The notes under the pieces were generated by a model that saw only the letters and a list, made by a program, of their open reading frames with translations, searched no databases and was not told the origin of the DNA. A stretch of DNA of 64,000 bases from Haloterrigena sp. H1 (GTDB taxonomy: Archaea > Halobacteriota > Halobacteria > Halobacteriales > Natrialbaceae), in assembly GCF_005938085.1 (NCBI RefSeq), contig NZ_SMZK01000001.1:2728001-2792000 (forward strand). Direction: 5' to 3'. This document shows positions 9,131-16,869 of this stretch, in pieces (position 1 is the stretch's first letter; the number at the start of each line of letters is the position of its first letter). A program made the translations under genes and the position numbers.

Positions 9131-9581
9131 GGTCGCCCACCTTTCCGCCTCGCGTGGAATCGGTTCGGAGCCCGTGTCCGCCAGCGGTCCGTGTCGAAGA
9201 GTGGTTCGGCGGCGTCGGCTGCTCGATACGAGGAACGCGACTGTCGTGATCGTATCATCGTGATGGAGCTGGTGGCTCCCCTCCCCCAACCCATGCGCCA
9301 GTACCAGAAACTGGTATATGAAATTATTGCCCGCTGTGACACTCAGGTGAGTAGATATGTTTGCAGCCGATTACACCGTCATGGATCAGGTTCTAGTCGC
9401 GACCGCCCGCGAAACCGACTTCAGTCGCACGGTGGGCAACGACGAGGTGTCTACGTCGAAATCTCCGCGCACGGATTCATGAAAGATATTAGGTGGTAAT
9501 ATGCCACACTAACAGTAATAATGATGAATGATAACATGTTCCCCTTCATCTTTATATAATTACTTGTGGGCGTCTTCGGTG
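9131..9581. other. 450-bp gap without a recognisable gene
   Basis: This stretch separates two genes transcribed away from each other. It holds the ribosome-binding site of the leftward gene, a rightward TATA box at 9551-9560, and an AT-rich tract from about 9490 to 9565. A 33-codon open frame starts at ATG 9381 and ends at 9482, reading MDQVLVATARETDFSRTVG. It has haloarchaeal codon usage, but no ribosome-binding site or homology that I recognise. It may be a decayed gene or chance. Confidence 0.5.
9551..9560 (+). promoter_or_regulatory. TATA box of the HTH-HTH-reductase operon
   Basis: tttatataat is the cleanest archaeal TATA-like box in the first 10 kb and is centred 27 bases upstream of ATG 9582, the expected distance for a leaderless transcript. 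Confidence 0.7.
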
Positions 9582-9815
9582 ATGTCTTCGAGCGAACACC
9601 AGTTGGCAACAGCAGGCGAACTCGCGGTTCCAGACGAACTTACGTCACCACAGGCGAAACTCGTCTATCTCTCGGTTCTCGTCACCGACGAGGCGAAAGC
9701 GACCGATCTCCAGCAGATGCTCGACCTGTCGAAACTCACGCTCTTTGCCGTCCTCGAGTCGCTCGCCGCGCGAGACCTCATCCGGCGCACTGGAGATTGC
9801 TATGTCTGCCGATAA
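9582..9815 (+). CDS. Small winged-helix DNA-binding protein
   Basis: A 77-residue protein from ATG 9582. Residues 20-75 read as one winged-helix domain: SPQAKLVYLSVLV, then LQQMLDLSKLTLFAVLESLAARDLIRRTGDCYVCR, similar to the DNA-binding part of TrmB/MarR-type regulators. There is no ligand domain. The start is supported by the TATA box 27 bases upstream; a more upstream in-frame ATG at 9528 would place the TATA box inside the gene. Its end overlaps the next gene by 14 nt, so it is the first gene of a coupled three-gene operon with a second regulator-like protein and a ketoacyl reductase. A role in controlling that operon is inference. Confidence 0.75.
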   Translation: MSSSEHQLATAGELAVPDELTSPQAKLVYLSVLVTDEAKATDLQQMLDLSKLTLFAVLESLAARDLIRRTGDCYVCR

Positions 9816-10371
9816 CGCCGCCGACATCCCGGGTCTCGAGACCGACCTAGCGGGCAACGTCCGGGTCGATTGTTACGTTCGCTCGAGCGTACCGGCCGCC
9901 GTTTCCAAGCGGATCACGGTGCTGGTCGAACGACTACGGACGCTCGAGGAAATCGGTATCCTCGACGACGTGCAGGTCACTCAGTGGCCAGCCGAACACA
10001 CGATCGGGGACACGGATCAGCCGACGCGGCAGGAACTCGTCGACGAGTTCGACGAGTGGGCGACAGCGCACGGCTGTTCGCTCGAGCCGGGGTTCTGTCG
10101 GCGACAGACCACCCCATCACTGCTTGGCATCGACGAACCGTGTGAATCGCTTCGGGTTCCGCTGGTGGCGCTTGCACTCTCCGACGCTGCCGGTGACGGC
10201 GACGCAGACGGACTTCGGGGCGTCGTCCCGTGTACGAAACTCGACCAGACGGATGGCGAGCGAACGTATACCGTCGACGAGTGGCTCACGGCCGTCGAAC
10301 GGCATGTGTCGGAGGCAGTGCCCCACGGTAGCCAAACGGAACAGCGAGCCACGCTAGAGGGGTCACGATGA
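9802..10371 (+). CDS. Conserved haloarchaeal regulator-like protein
   Basis: A 189-residue acidic protein from ATG 9802, preceded by GGAG at suitable spacing. It belongs to a widespread haloarchaeal group with VRVDCYVRSSVPAAVSKRITVLVERLRTLEEIG near the N-terminus, and such members are usually annotated as HTH-domain proteins. The second half contains FCRRQTTPSLLG and LRVPLVALALS, with no motif that I can name. It overlaps the small winged-helix gene by 14 nt and the reductase gene by 4 nt (ATGA), so the three products are likely translated together. Function is not known. Confidence 0.7.
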   Translation: MSADNAADIPGLETDLAGNVRVDCYVRSSVPAAVSKRITVLVERLRTLEEIGILDDVQVTQWPAEHTIGDTDQPTRQELVDEFDEWATAHGCSLEPGFCRRQTTPSLLGIDEPCESLRVPLVALALSDAAGDGDADGLRGVVPCTKLDQTDGERTYTVDEWLTAVERHVSEAVPHGSQTEQRATLEGSR

Positions 10372-11168
10372 CAGCGCAAACAATCGGTGAAACGAGCGGA
10401 TTGGAACTGCCGTCCCGACAGCCGCTTGCGGACCGCACGTGTCTGGTGACCGGCGCGTCGCGGGGGATCGGGCGCAGCATCGCGTGCGAACTGGGACGCT
10501 ACGGCGCGACCGTCGTCGTCAACTATCGCTCGTCGGAAGCGGCCGCCCACGAGGTCGCCGAGACGATTTCAGCCACCGACGGCGAGGGAGCGGGGTACCC
10601 GATTCAGGCCGACGTGACGGACCGTGACGACGTCGCTGTCATGCGCGAGGGCGTCCACGACGAACTCGGCTCGGTCGATGTCCTCGTCAACAACGCAGGG
10701 ATCACGCAGGACCGGCTCTTTTCCGACATGACTCCCGAAGAGTGGCACCGCGCGATCGACGTCTCGCTCAACGGGGCGTTCAACTGTACGCACGCTTTCT
10801 ACGACGACATCAAAGCCGCCGACGATGGTCGTTTGATCGCCATCTCGAGCGTGGTCGGGAAACAAGGCAACGTCGGGCAGGCAAACTACGCGGCGGCCAA
10901 AAGCGGCCTTTTCGGCTTCGTTCGCTCGCTCGCACTCGAGTTGGCACCGTCGGGTTCGACCGCCAACTGTATCGCCCCCGGCTTCACGCGGACCGAGATG
11001 GTCGAGGCCATCCCGGACGACGTGCAAGGGGAGATCCGCAAGGACATTCCGCTAGACCGGTTCGCTGACGCGAGCGATATCGCCGGGCTCGTCCGCTATC
11101 TCGCCAGTGAAGAAGCGGGGTATATCACCGGCGAAGTCATCGACGTCAACGGCGGTATTGACCTCTGA
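10368..11168 (+). CDS. 3-oxoacyl/acetoacetyl-CoA reductase (SDR; FabG/PhaB type)
   Basis: A 266-residue short-chain dehydrogenase. It shows the NAD(P)-binding TGASRGIG, the structural NNAG, a catalytic Ser in AISSVVG, and the YAAAKSG Tyr/Lys pair, followed by NCIAPGF and GEVIDVNGG as in FabG and PhaB enzymes. Haloarchaea lack bulk fatty-acid synthesis, so NADPH-dependent reduction of acetoacetyl-CoA for polyhydroxyalkanoate is the likelier role, but no phaEC synthase genes are in the window. The first 24 residues precede the Rossmann fold and are longer than in bacterial FabG. It is the last gene of the operon, with a 4-nt overlap to its upstream neighbour. Confidence 0.88.
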   Translation: MTAQTIGETSGLELPSRQPLADRTCLVTGASRGIGRSIACELGRYGATVVVNYRSSEAAAHEVAETISATDGEGAGYPIQADVTDRDDVAVMREGVHDELGSVDVLVNNAGITQDRLFSDMTPEEWHRAIDVSLNGAFNCTHAFYDDIKAADDGRLIAISSVVGKQGNVGQANYAAAKSGLFGFVRSLALELAPSGSTANCIAPGFTRTEMVEAIPDDVQGEIRKDIPLDRFADASDIAGLVRYLASEEAGYITGEVIDVNGGIDL

Positions 11169-11277
11169 CTTCGCTCGATTGAGCCTGCACGACGCCGCCC
11201 GCTGGCGACGGGTCGGCGAGACGCGCTCCCGGTTAGCGTGCTCTTCGGGCCGATCGACTCGTCGGCCGGCGTAGCCG

Positions 11278-11751
11278 TTATCGATCGCGGGCGGGCGTGT
11301 CCGCTCCGCTGTCGTCGCTCAACTCGTCGATGTGAGCGAACTCGTCGAACGGCGCACACGCATCGATAAGCGCCTCGAGCGGACCTGGAAGGTCGTCGAA
11401 TTGAAAGGAACCGGTTCGGTGATCGTACGAAATGACGTCGGCCGCCGCCAGCATCGGGAGGTCGACGTGGGCGAGCGCGGCTTCGACCTGGTCGGATCGA
11501 CGCTCGGGCACGTCGGCCGGCGACACCCGATCCAGTCGAGCGGCGACGCGTCGTGCGAGGACACCTCTCTCCCGGACGTCGCCGTCCAGTAAACAGTACA
11601 GCACACATCGCCGGCGTCGGTCGCGCAGGACGCTCAGGAACTGGTCGAGATCCGGCGTCCCCCCATCGGCGACGATCGACATCGCAATTCGGTCGGCGTC
11701 GGCAGCCGTGTCCCGATCGTGGCTGCCGGAACCGGCATTCCGCTCGGACAT
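11278..11751 (-). CDS. DUF7344-type haloarchaeal winged-helix protein
   Basis: A 157-residue protein from ATG 11751. Residues 35-125 carry the pattern LDQFLSVLRDRRRRCVLYCLLD, then LARRVAARLD, VEAALAHVDLPMLAAADVISYDHRTGSFQF. This is the haloarchaeal DUF7344 winged-helix family, thought to bind DNA. A gttataac box at 11775-11782 lies about 27 bases upstream of the start. It is monocistronic and divergent from the HAD phosphatase gene. A second member of the family lies at 30382. Targets are unknown. Confidence 0.8.
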   Translation of the reverse strand: MSERNAGSGSHDRDTAADADRIAMSIVADGGTPDLDQFLSVLRDRRRRCVLYCLLDGDVRERGVLARRVAARLDRVSPADVPERRSDQVEAALAHVDLPMLAAADVISYDHRTGSFQFDDLPGPLEALIDACAPFDEFAHIDELSDDSGADTPARDR

Positions 11752-11910
11752 GGTATCAGCCACATGTACTACCTTGTTATAACTTTGGGTAATTCGACAT
11801 AATCTTTCACTCAGATCGTCAGCGCATAATTGGAACGGCCGCGGCGGTCGATGGGGTGGAGCGATCCAGCGACAGGCATTTACTCGAGAACCCCGTACAG
11901 TTGTGTCCGA

Positions 11911-12546
11911 ATGGCCGCCGAACCGGACTACGACTTCTGGCTGCTCGACCTCGATGGCACCCTCGTCGATGTCGAGTGGTCGTATACGCGGGAGGTGTTC
12001 GACCGAGTCGGCGACCGGCTGGGCCGTCGGTTCACCGACCGGGAGGCAGACATCCTCTGGAACGGGCTGACCGGTTCCCGGGACCGCCAGCTCGAGGAGT
12101 GGGGCGTCGACTCCCGCGAGTTCTGGGACGCCTTTCACGAAGAGGAAGACCCGCTCGTGCGGGCCGAACAGACCTACCTCCACGACGACGCCGCGTTCGT
12201 CGCCGACCTCGATGCACCGGTGGGACTGGTCACTCACTGTCAGGAATTCCTTTGTGAACCCGTGTTGAATCACGTCGGGATTCGTGACTGGTTCGACGCG
12301 CAACTGTGCTGTACCGAGGAGACGGGCTGGAAACCCGATCCCGATCCCGTCGAGCGTGTCATGACCGAACTCGGCGTTGCCCATAACGGCCATCGGGGGG
12401 TGCTCGCGGGCGACGGTGCAAACGACGTCGGCGCGGCCTGGAACGCTGGCCTCGACGCGATCCACGTCGAACGGGTCGGCCACGACCGCCGTGGCCGATG
12501 TGTCCTCGGCGACTATCGCGTCCAGTCGTTCGACGACCTCCATTGA
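11911..12546 (+). CDS. HAD-superfamily hydrolase
   Basis: A 211-residue HAD-like phosphatase. Motif I is WLLDLDGTLVD near residue 10, motif II is the Thr in GLVTHCQ, motif III is the Lys in TGWKPDPDP, and motif IV is VLAGDGANDVGAAWNAGL. An alpha-helical cap lies between motifs I and II, as in the phosphoglycolate-phosphatase-like subfamily. The substrate cannot be read from sequence. ATG 11911 follows a catttactcg box by about 28 bases; an upstream in-frame start at 11830 would add an unrelated-looking leader. Confidence 0.88.
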   Translation: MAAEPDYDFWLLDLDGTLVDVEWSYTREVFDRVGDRLGRRFTDREADILWNGLTGSRDRQLEEWGVDSREFWDAFHEEEDPLVRAEQTYLHDDAAFVADLDAPVGLVTHCQEFLCEPVLNHVGIRDWFDAQLCCTEETGWKPDPDPVERVMTELGVAHNGHRGVLAGDGANDVGAAWNAGLDAIHVERVGHDRRGRCVLGDYRVQSFDDLH

Positions 12547-12627
12547 TATAACGCGGGTTCGTATTCACATATTGTTACCAATTTCTCGACAGGAAAGCTT
12601 ATGACGAGATGCCCGGGTTATCGGAGC

Positions 12628-12951
12628 ATGGCACGCGATACGCCGGTAGAAAACAGAACCGATTCCGAGATACAGCTGCCGAATCTCGTGACGATCGTCG
12701 GCCGCGGCGTCCCCTCGAATTACGAAGTCACCGTCGACGGCGACCTCGAGATGCTGGCGGCCGATCCAACGGCTGAAGCGACCGTCGTTTCGGGCGGCGT
12801 CGCCGAGGGCTCGATCGACGTCGGCGTCCAGCGCTTTCGCTTCTCCGGCGAGATGGCAAACGTCCGACTCGTCGACTGGAACGGCAACCAGGCGCCCGAC
12901 TCCGCGAGCGTCCCGACGGTTCACGTCGAGTACGGCGCGCCGCAGCGATAA
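12628..12951 (+). CDS. Conserved haloarchaeal protein of unknown function
   Basis: A 107-residue protein starting MARDTPVENR. Its body is mostly beta strand: IQLPNLVTIVGRGVPSNYEVTVDGDLEML, then VVSGGVAEGSIDVGVQRFRFSGEMANVRLVDWNG. No catalytic motif, signal peptide or membrane segment is visible. The ATG at 12628 is preferred to the in-frame ATG at 12601 because a cttatg box lies about 28 bases before it, but either is possible. It stands alone between the HAD gene and hemA, and a 12-bp inverted repeat follows its stop. I do not recognise a named family. Confidence 0.6.
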   Translation: MARDTPVENRTDSEIQLPNLVTIVGRGVPSNYEVTVDGDLEMLAADPTAEATVVSGGVAEGSIDVGVQRFRFSGEMANVRLVDWNGNQAPDSASVPTVHVEYGAPQR

Positions 12952-12964
12952 CGCGTCGGCCGCC

Positions 12965-13014
12965 GGCAGCCGGGCAGTGAAACTGCCGACTGACAGGGTC
13001 CGCCCGGCTGCCGA
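12965..13014. repeat. Inverted repeat between convergent genes
   Basis: cggcagccgggc at 12965-12976 is the exact reverse complement of gcccggctgccg at 13003-13014. A smaller hairpin, ggcagt/actgcc, lies inside. It sits in the 157-bp spacer between the stops of the unknown gene ending at 12951 and hemA, so it may act as a transcript-end hairpin for both. It does not share sequence with the palindromic repeat family at 17801, 20089, 40301 and 56852. Confidence 0.7.
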
Positions 13015-13108
13015 GTGACACCACGTTCTTCTCCGCGCGCTCGAGGAGCGAAGACAGAATCGTACGTTCTCGCTGACTCGACGCAAGCGGCGCGGATACC
13101 GCGTCGGA

Positions 13109-14440
13109 TCAGTCGTCGTCGGTCGCGCTGACGCTCGTGTCGCCGTTTACCGTGGCTGCCATCGAGGGTGGTGCGATCGGGCCGTCGTTCGCACCGAACT
13201 CCGGATTAAAGAGCTGGAGGGCAGTGTGGATAGTGCTCCAGTCGTCCTCTGCGGCTGCTTCGCGGAGGCTCTTGGTCGGCGGTGCGAGCAACTGGTTGAC
13301 CAGCGAGTCGGCCATCGCCTCGACGATCTCGCGTTGCTCTGCGGACACCTCGTCGCCGCCCAGCCGAGAGAGCGCCGTCTCGACCTCTCGCTCTTTGATC
13401 CGTTCGGCGGACTCGTACATGGCAGCGATGGCCTCGTCCGCGCGAGCGCGTTTGTACTGTTCGATGAGCAACTCGAACTCGTGGTCGATCATCGTCTCGA
13501 CCTCGTCGGCGGCGTCGGCTCGCTGCTCGTGCGTCTCGGCGGTGATCGACTCGAGGTCGTCCAGATCGAACACCTGCACCGCGGGCAACGAATCGGTCTC
13601 CGGTGCGACGTCCCGGGGCTGACCGAGATCGACGATCACCTGTGGGTCCGTCTGTCCCTCGAGATGGTGGGGTTCAACGACTGGCTCGTCGCTGCCGGTC
13701 GCTGCGACGACGACGTCGGCGCGGGCTGCGACCCGCTCTAGGTCCTCGAGCGAGACGACGGTGGTGTCGGTCTCGTCGTCGACGTCGTTGATGAGATGTG
13801 TTGCGCGCGAGACGGTGCGGTTGGCGATGACGAGTTCGTCGACGCCGGCAGCTGCGAGACTCCGGGCGGCGAGTTGTCCCATCTCGCCGGCACCGACGAC
13901 CAGTGCGGTCGCCCCCTCGAGATCGATCTCCTGGGCGGCCCGTCGCGTCGCAGCCGAGCCAAGCGAGACGACGCCCTCGTTGATCGCGGTCTCGGTTCGA
14001 GCGCGTTCGCCGACGTGAATCGCCTTTGTGACGGCGGCCTCGAGCATCGAGCCGACTCCGCCGGCATCACGGGCGTCCTCGTAGGCGGTCCGAACCTGGC
14101 CAATGATCTGATCTTCACCGATAATCACCGACTCGAGGCCAGCAGCGACACGCAGGAGATGGCGCAGACTCTCGTTGTGGTCAGTGGTGACGACGGCGTC
14201 GTCCTCGACGCCAGCGAAAAACTCAGCGAGAGCGGCTCGGCCGACGACGTGGTCCGGTCCGACGACGTATGCCTCGACGCGGTTACACGTCGACAGGACG
14301 TACGCTTCTTCGATATCGGGCACGGTCAACAACTCGGTCACGGCGGTCGTCTGGCTCTCAGGGCTAGCAGCGGCGAGCTGGTCGACGGTCCCACACTGGT
14401 GTGTGACACGCGCTGCGGTGACGACGCCGGTCGAGATCAC
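13109..14440 (-). CDS. hemA: Glutamyl-tRNA reductase
   Basis: A 443-residue enzyme that converts Glu-tRNA to glutamate-1-semialdehyde, the first committed step of tetrapyrrole synthesis. The catalytic Cys is in the STCNRVEAYV block at residue 52. The NADPH-binding fold shows VVGAGEMGQLAARSLAAAGV followed by VIANRT. The C-terminal dimerisation helix is present (LIEQYKRARADEAIAAMYE). The acidic C-terminal tail is typical of haloarchaea. It overlaps sirC by 4 nt (14437-14440), making it the third gene of the ahbAB-sirC-hemA operon, so supply of precursor and its use for sirohaem and haem are expressed together. hemL and hemB are not in the window. Confidence 0.96.
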   Translation of the reverse strand: MISTGVVTAARVTHQCGTVDQLAAASPESQTTAVTELLTVPDIEEAYVLSTCNRVEAYVVGPDHVVGRAALAEFFAGVEDDAVVTTDHNESLRHLLRVAAGLESVIIGEDQIIGQVRTAYEDARDAGGVGSMLEAAVTKAIHVGERARTETAINEGVVSLGSAATRRAAQEIDLEGATALVVGAGEMGQLAARSLAAAGVDELVIANRTVSRATHLINDVDDETDTTVVSLEDLERVAARADVVVAATGSDEPVVEPHHLEGQTDPQVIVDLGQPRDVAPETDSLPAVQVFDLDDLESITAETHEQRADAADEVETMIDHEFELLIEQYKRARADEAIAAMYESAERIKEREVETALSRLGGDEVSAEQREIVEAMADSLVNQLLAPPTKSLREAAAEDDWSTIHTALQLFNPEFGANDGPIAPPSMAATVNGDTSVSATDDD

Positions 14441-15093
14441 GACCGATCACCCCCAGTAGACAGATTCTCGGCGAGCACGTCCTCGATCACTTGGGGACTG
14501 TTGGAAGTACCTGTACGTAAAGCTGTCCAAACATCTGGGGAATTGACCAGGTCAGTGACGATCTCGCGCCGCCGATCGGCTGCCACGTCTCTCGATTTGA
14601 GTTCCTCGCGCACCCTCGCACAGACCTGTGCCATCTCGCCGGCACCCGAAAGGGTTTGCTCGAGTTCCTGTCGCAGGTACTTGCTCAGTGCGGGTGCTTG
14701 CCCGCCGGTCGCGACCGAGACGACGACGGGGTCGTCGCGGACGGTCGCGGGAACGACGACGCTGCCGGGGTCGCGATCTCCCGACCGGTCCGCACGATTG
14801 ACGAGCATGCCCTGCTCGCGAGCTGCGTCGGCGACGGCGTCGTTGATCGCGTCGTCGTCGGTCGCGGCGACGACCAGTGCAGGGGTCGTCCGCTCGAGCC
14901 AGCCCGGAATCTCGTCCGGGTCGGGTGCGGCCCGCACGAGTTCGGCCCCGCCGAACTCCCGGTCGGCAAAGGTCGGACTGACGACGATCACGTGGGCTTC
15001 ACGGTCGAACCGCCGGGCTTTCCGTGCGCCAACGTGGCCGCCGCCGAAGACGAGCACCGTCGTGTCGGTGAAATCGTGCAAGAGTGGAATCAT
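14437..15093 (-). CDS. sirC: Precorrin-2 dehydrogenase (SirC/Met8p-like)
   Basis: A 218-residue NAD-dependent dehydrogenase that oxidises precorrin-2 to sirohydrochlorin. The N-terminal Rossmann fold shows VLVFGGGHVGARKARRF, then VIVVSPTF and VVAATDDDAIND, and VNRADRSGDRDPGSVVVPA in the middle. VSVATGGQAPALSKYLRQELE marks the C-terminal dimerisation and chelatase-like region. No methyltransferase domain is fused, unlike CysG. It lies 26 bp after the sirohaem decarboxylase gene and overlaps hemA, consistent with a sirohaem/haem operon. Start MIPLLHDFTDT is typical for archaeal members. Confidence 0.92.
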   Translation of the reverse strand: MIPLLHDFTDTTVLVFGGGHVGARKARRFDREAHVIVVSPTFADREFGGAELVRAAPDPDEIPGWLERTTPALVVAATDDDAINDAVADAAREQGMLVNRADRSGDRDPGSVVVPATVRDDPVVVSVATGGQAPALSKYLRQELEQTLSGAGEMAQVCARVREELKSRDVAADRRREIVTDLVNSPDVWTALRTGTSNSPQVIEDVLAENLSTGGDRS

Positions 15094-15119
15094 GGAGGGA
15101 ACGTTGCTACCGCAGGGCG

Positions 15120-16202
15120 TTACTGCGCTCTGGTGTTCGCGTCGGCGCGTTCGTCCAGTCGAATCCCGGTTTTCTTCAAGATCTGTGTCGAAAACAGGGA
15201 GTCCCAGTCGTCCTCGGAGACGTCCCAGTACTCGCTCATGGTCTCGCGGACCTGTTCGATACGCTGCTGGCTTTCGTCCTTGCTGCGGCCATGGGTCATC
15301 GCGAAGAAGTTGTACGGCCAGACGCCCTCGTGGCGCGGCCGCCGATAGCAGTGCGTGACGAAGGGCAACGCGGCGACCTCGGGGCCGACCTCGGGGACGA
15401 CTTCGTCGGGGACGTTCCAGACCGTCATCCCGTTTTCCGTATAGCCCAGCGCGTAGTGGTTCGGCACGACGCCGATCCGTCGGATCTTCCCCTCGCGCTC
15501 GAATCGTGTGATCGTCTCGAGCACCCAGTCAGTCTCCTGGCCGATCACGTCAGCCACGTCCGCATACGGCGTCTCAGTCAGCGGGACGCCGCCTTGGATC
15601 TCGAGGACGAGGTCGCGTTCGGCCGGTGACAGCGTCGAGTCGTCGGTTGGGGTCACGTCGGGACTGCGCTCGGACAGGTCGATCCCGGCGGCCGCGATGT
15701 CGCCGTCGCCGTCGAGCGGGCCGTCGACGTAGAACTTGGCTTCGACGCGGAACTCGCGCTGCTTCGGCAGGTTGTACGTCTTCTGACCCGTCTCGGCTTC
15801 GATCTCGGCGAGTACCTCCTCGACGCGGTCCTCGTCGGCGACGCTGACGACGAACCAGACGTTGAGGTGGGGGTGCTCGCGCTCGTAGTTGTGGGCTACC
15901 TCGCGGTGGTCGTTGACCTGGTCGACGATTTCGTCGAATCGGTCTTCAGGGGCGTGCATGGCGACCAGCGTCGCCGCGCCGCCGATCTCCTGGGCGTTGA
16001 CGAGCGGCCCGAACCGCGAGAGGACGCCGCGGTCGTCCAAGTCGCGAATCGTCTCGAGCAGTCCCGTCGCGTCGATGTCGACCCCGTTCTCGCGCATGGT
16101 AGCCGCAGCAGGCTCGAACGGTTGTTCCACGACGGGAAACCCGCCCTGAAAGGCGTTGACGACCGCCCGCTCGCGCTCCGTGAGGTCGACGTCCGTATTC
16201 AT
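15120..16202 (-). CDS. ahbAB: Sirohaem decarboxylase, AhbA-AhbB-type fusion (Lrp/AsnC-like)
   Basis: A 360-residue protein made of two tandem Lrp/AsnC-like halves. Residues 1-175 have an HTH-like region with LDDRGVLSRFGPLVN and the AsnC-like domain with HNYEREHPHLNVWFVVS. Residues 190-350 repeat the plan with REGKIRRIGVVPNHYALGYTENGMTVWNVP and THCYRRPRHEGVWPYNFFAMTHG, the strongest AhbA/B signature. These enzymes decarboxylate sirohaem to didecarboxysirohaem in the alternative haem pathway of archaea; in many organisms the two halves are separate subunits. It leads the operon with sirC and hemA. A TATA-like box at 16224-16233 lies about 26 bases upstream. Confidence 0.9.
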   Translation of the reverse strand: MNTDVDLTERERAVVNAFQGGFPVVEQPFEPAAATMRENGVDIDATGLLETIRDLDDRGVLSRFGPLVNAQEIGGAATLVAMHAPEDRFDEIVDQVNDHREVAHNYEREHPHLNVWFVVSVADEDRVEEVLAEIEAETGQKTYNLPKQREFRVEAKFYVDGPLDGDGDIAAAGIDLSERSPDVTPTDDSTLSPAERDLVLEIQGGVPLTETPYADVADVIGQETDWVLETITRFEREGKIRRIGVVPNHYALGYTENGMTVWNVPDEVVPEVGPEVAALPFVTHCYRRPRHEGVWPYNFFAMTHGRSKDESQQRIEQVRETMSEYWDVSEDDWDSLFSTQILKKTGIRLDERADANTRAQ

Positions 16203-16223
16203 ACGTGATTCTCGGAACTACCG

Positions 16224-16233
16224 AAGTATAAGC
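16224..16233 (-). promoter_or_regulatory. TATA-like box of the ahbAB-sirC-hemA operon
   Basis: On the minus strand this reads gcttatactt and is centred about 26 bases upstream of ATG 16202, the normal distance for a leaderless haloarchaeal transcript. Confidence 0.55.
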
Positions 16234-16317
16234 AACTCGGAGCCGGCTCTCCGAACCGACTCGTGATCGCGTGAGGAATCGTCGACGAGTCGAGCTCGTC
16301 GATCGTCTGGACCGAGA

Positions 16318-16722
16318 CTACTCGCCTTCGACGCCGGTCACGTCGAAGCCCAGTTCGCGGATGTCTTCGAGAATTGCCTCGTGGTCGGCGCTTGCCTCGT
16401 AGTAGATGACGATGTCGAAGCTGCCCTCGCGCAGCAGTTGCTGGCACTCCCAGACGAACTCCTCGTCCTCTAAGGTCAGTCCCTGGTGCTGGTTCGAGGA
16501 GAAGTCGGTGTCGTCGTTGCCCGAGTAGACATAGCAGTCTTTCGGGTCGTGGCCCGCGTGCTCGGCGATGATGTCGCCGACGTCGATCGTCGCCTGCATC
16601 ATCTTGACGTCTTCCTGGCCGTCGTAGTCGGTGTGGACGACCGCGCCGTTGAGTTCGATCTCACCGGGCTCGAGCAAGGCCTTGGTTCGCTGGTAGAGGT
16701 CGTCGTCGATTGCGTCTGCCAT
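16318..16722 (-). CDS. DUF5778-like haloarchaeal protein
   Basis: A 134-residue acidic protein starting MADAIDDDLYQRTKALLEPGE. I recognise the family as DUF5778, restricted to haloarchaea and of unknown function. Conserved-looking blocks are NGAVVHTDYDGQEDVKMMQATIDVGD in the first half and CQQLLREGSFDIVIYYEASADH in the second. There is no signal peptide, membrane segment or catalytic motif. It lies 115 bp upstream of the ahbAB start on the same strand and is divergent from uppS. Confidence 0.72.
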   Translation of the reverse strand: MADAIDDDLYQRTKALLEPGEIELNGAVVHTDYDGQEDVKMMQATIDVGDIIAEHAGHDPKDCYVYSGNDDTDFSSNQHQGLTLEDEEFVWECQQLLREGSFDIVIYYEASADHEAILEDIRELGFDVTGVEGE

Positions 16723-16869
16723 TGGACGGCCGTACTCAGGCTGGACGGATAGCCGTCACGGTTCCCGCGTTCCGAGCCGCGACGGCCAACTGTCGGCCCG
16801 CGTAACTGCTACCCATTGTCGTCCAGTCCCACACAAGACACATAGTTACCGGTGACCTTCAACCGGGTA

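Noticed and set aside
10368..11168. Member of a complete PHA synthesis cluster
   Set aside because: No phaC, phaE, phaP or phaJ-like genes occur in the window, so only a reductase assignment is justified.
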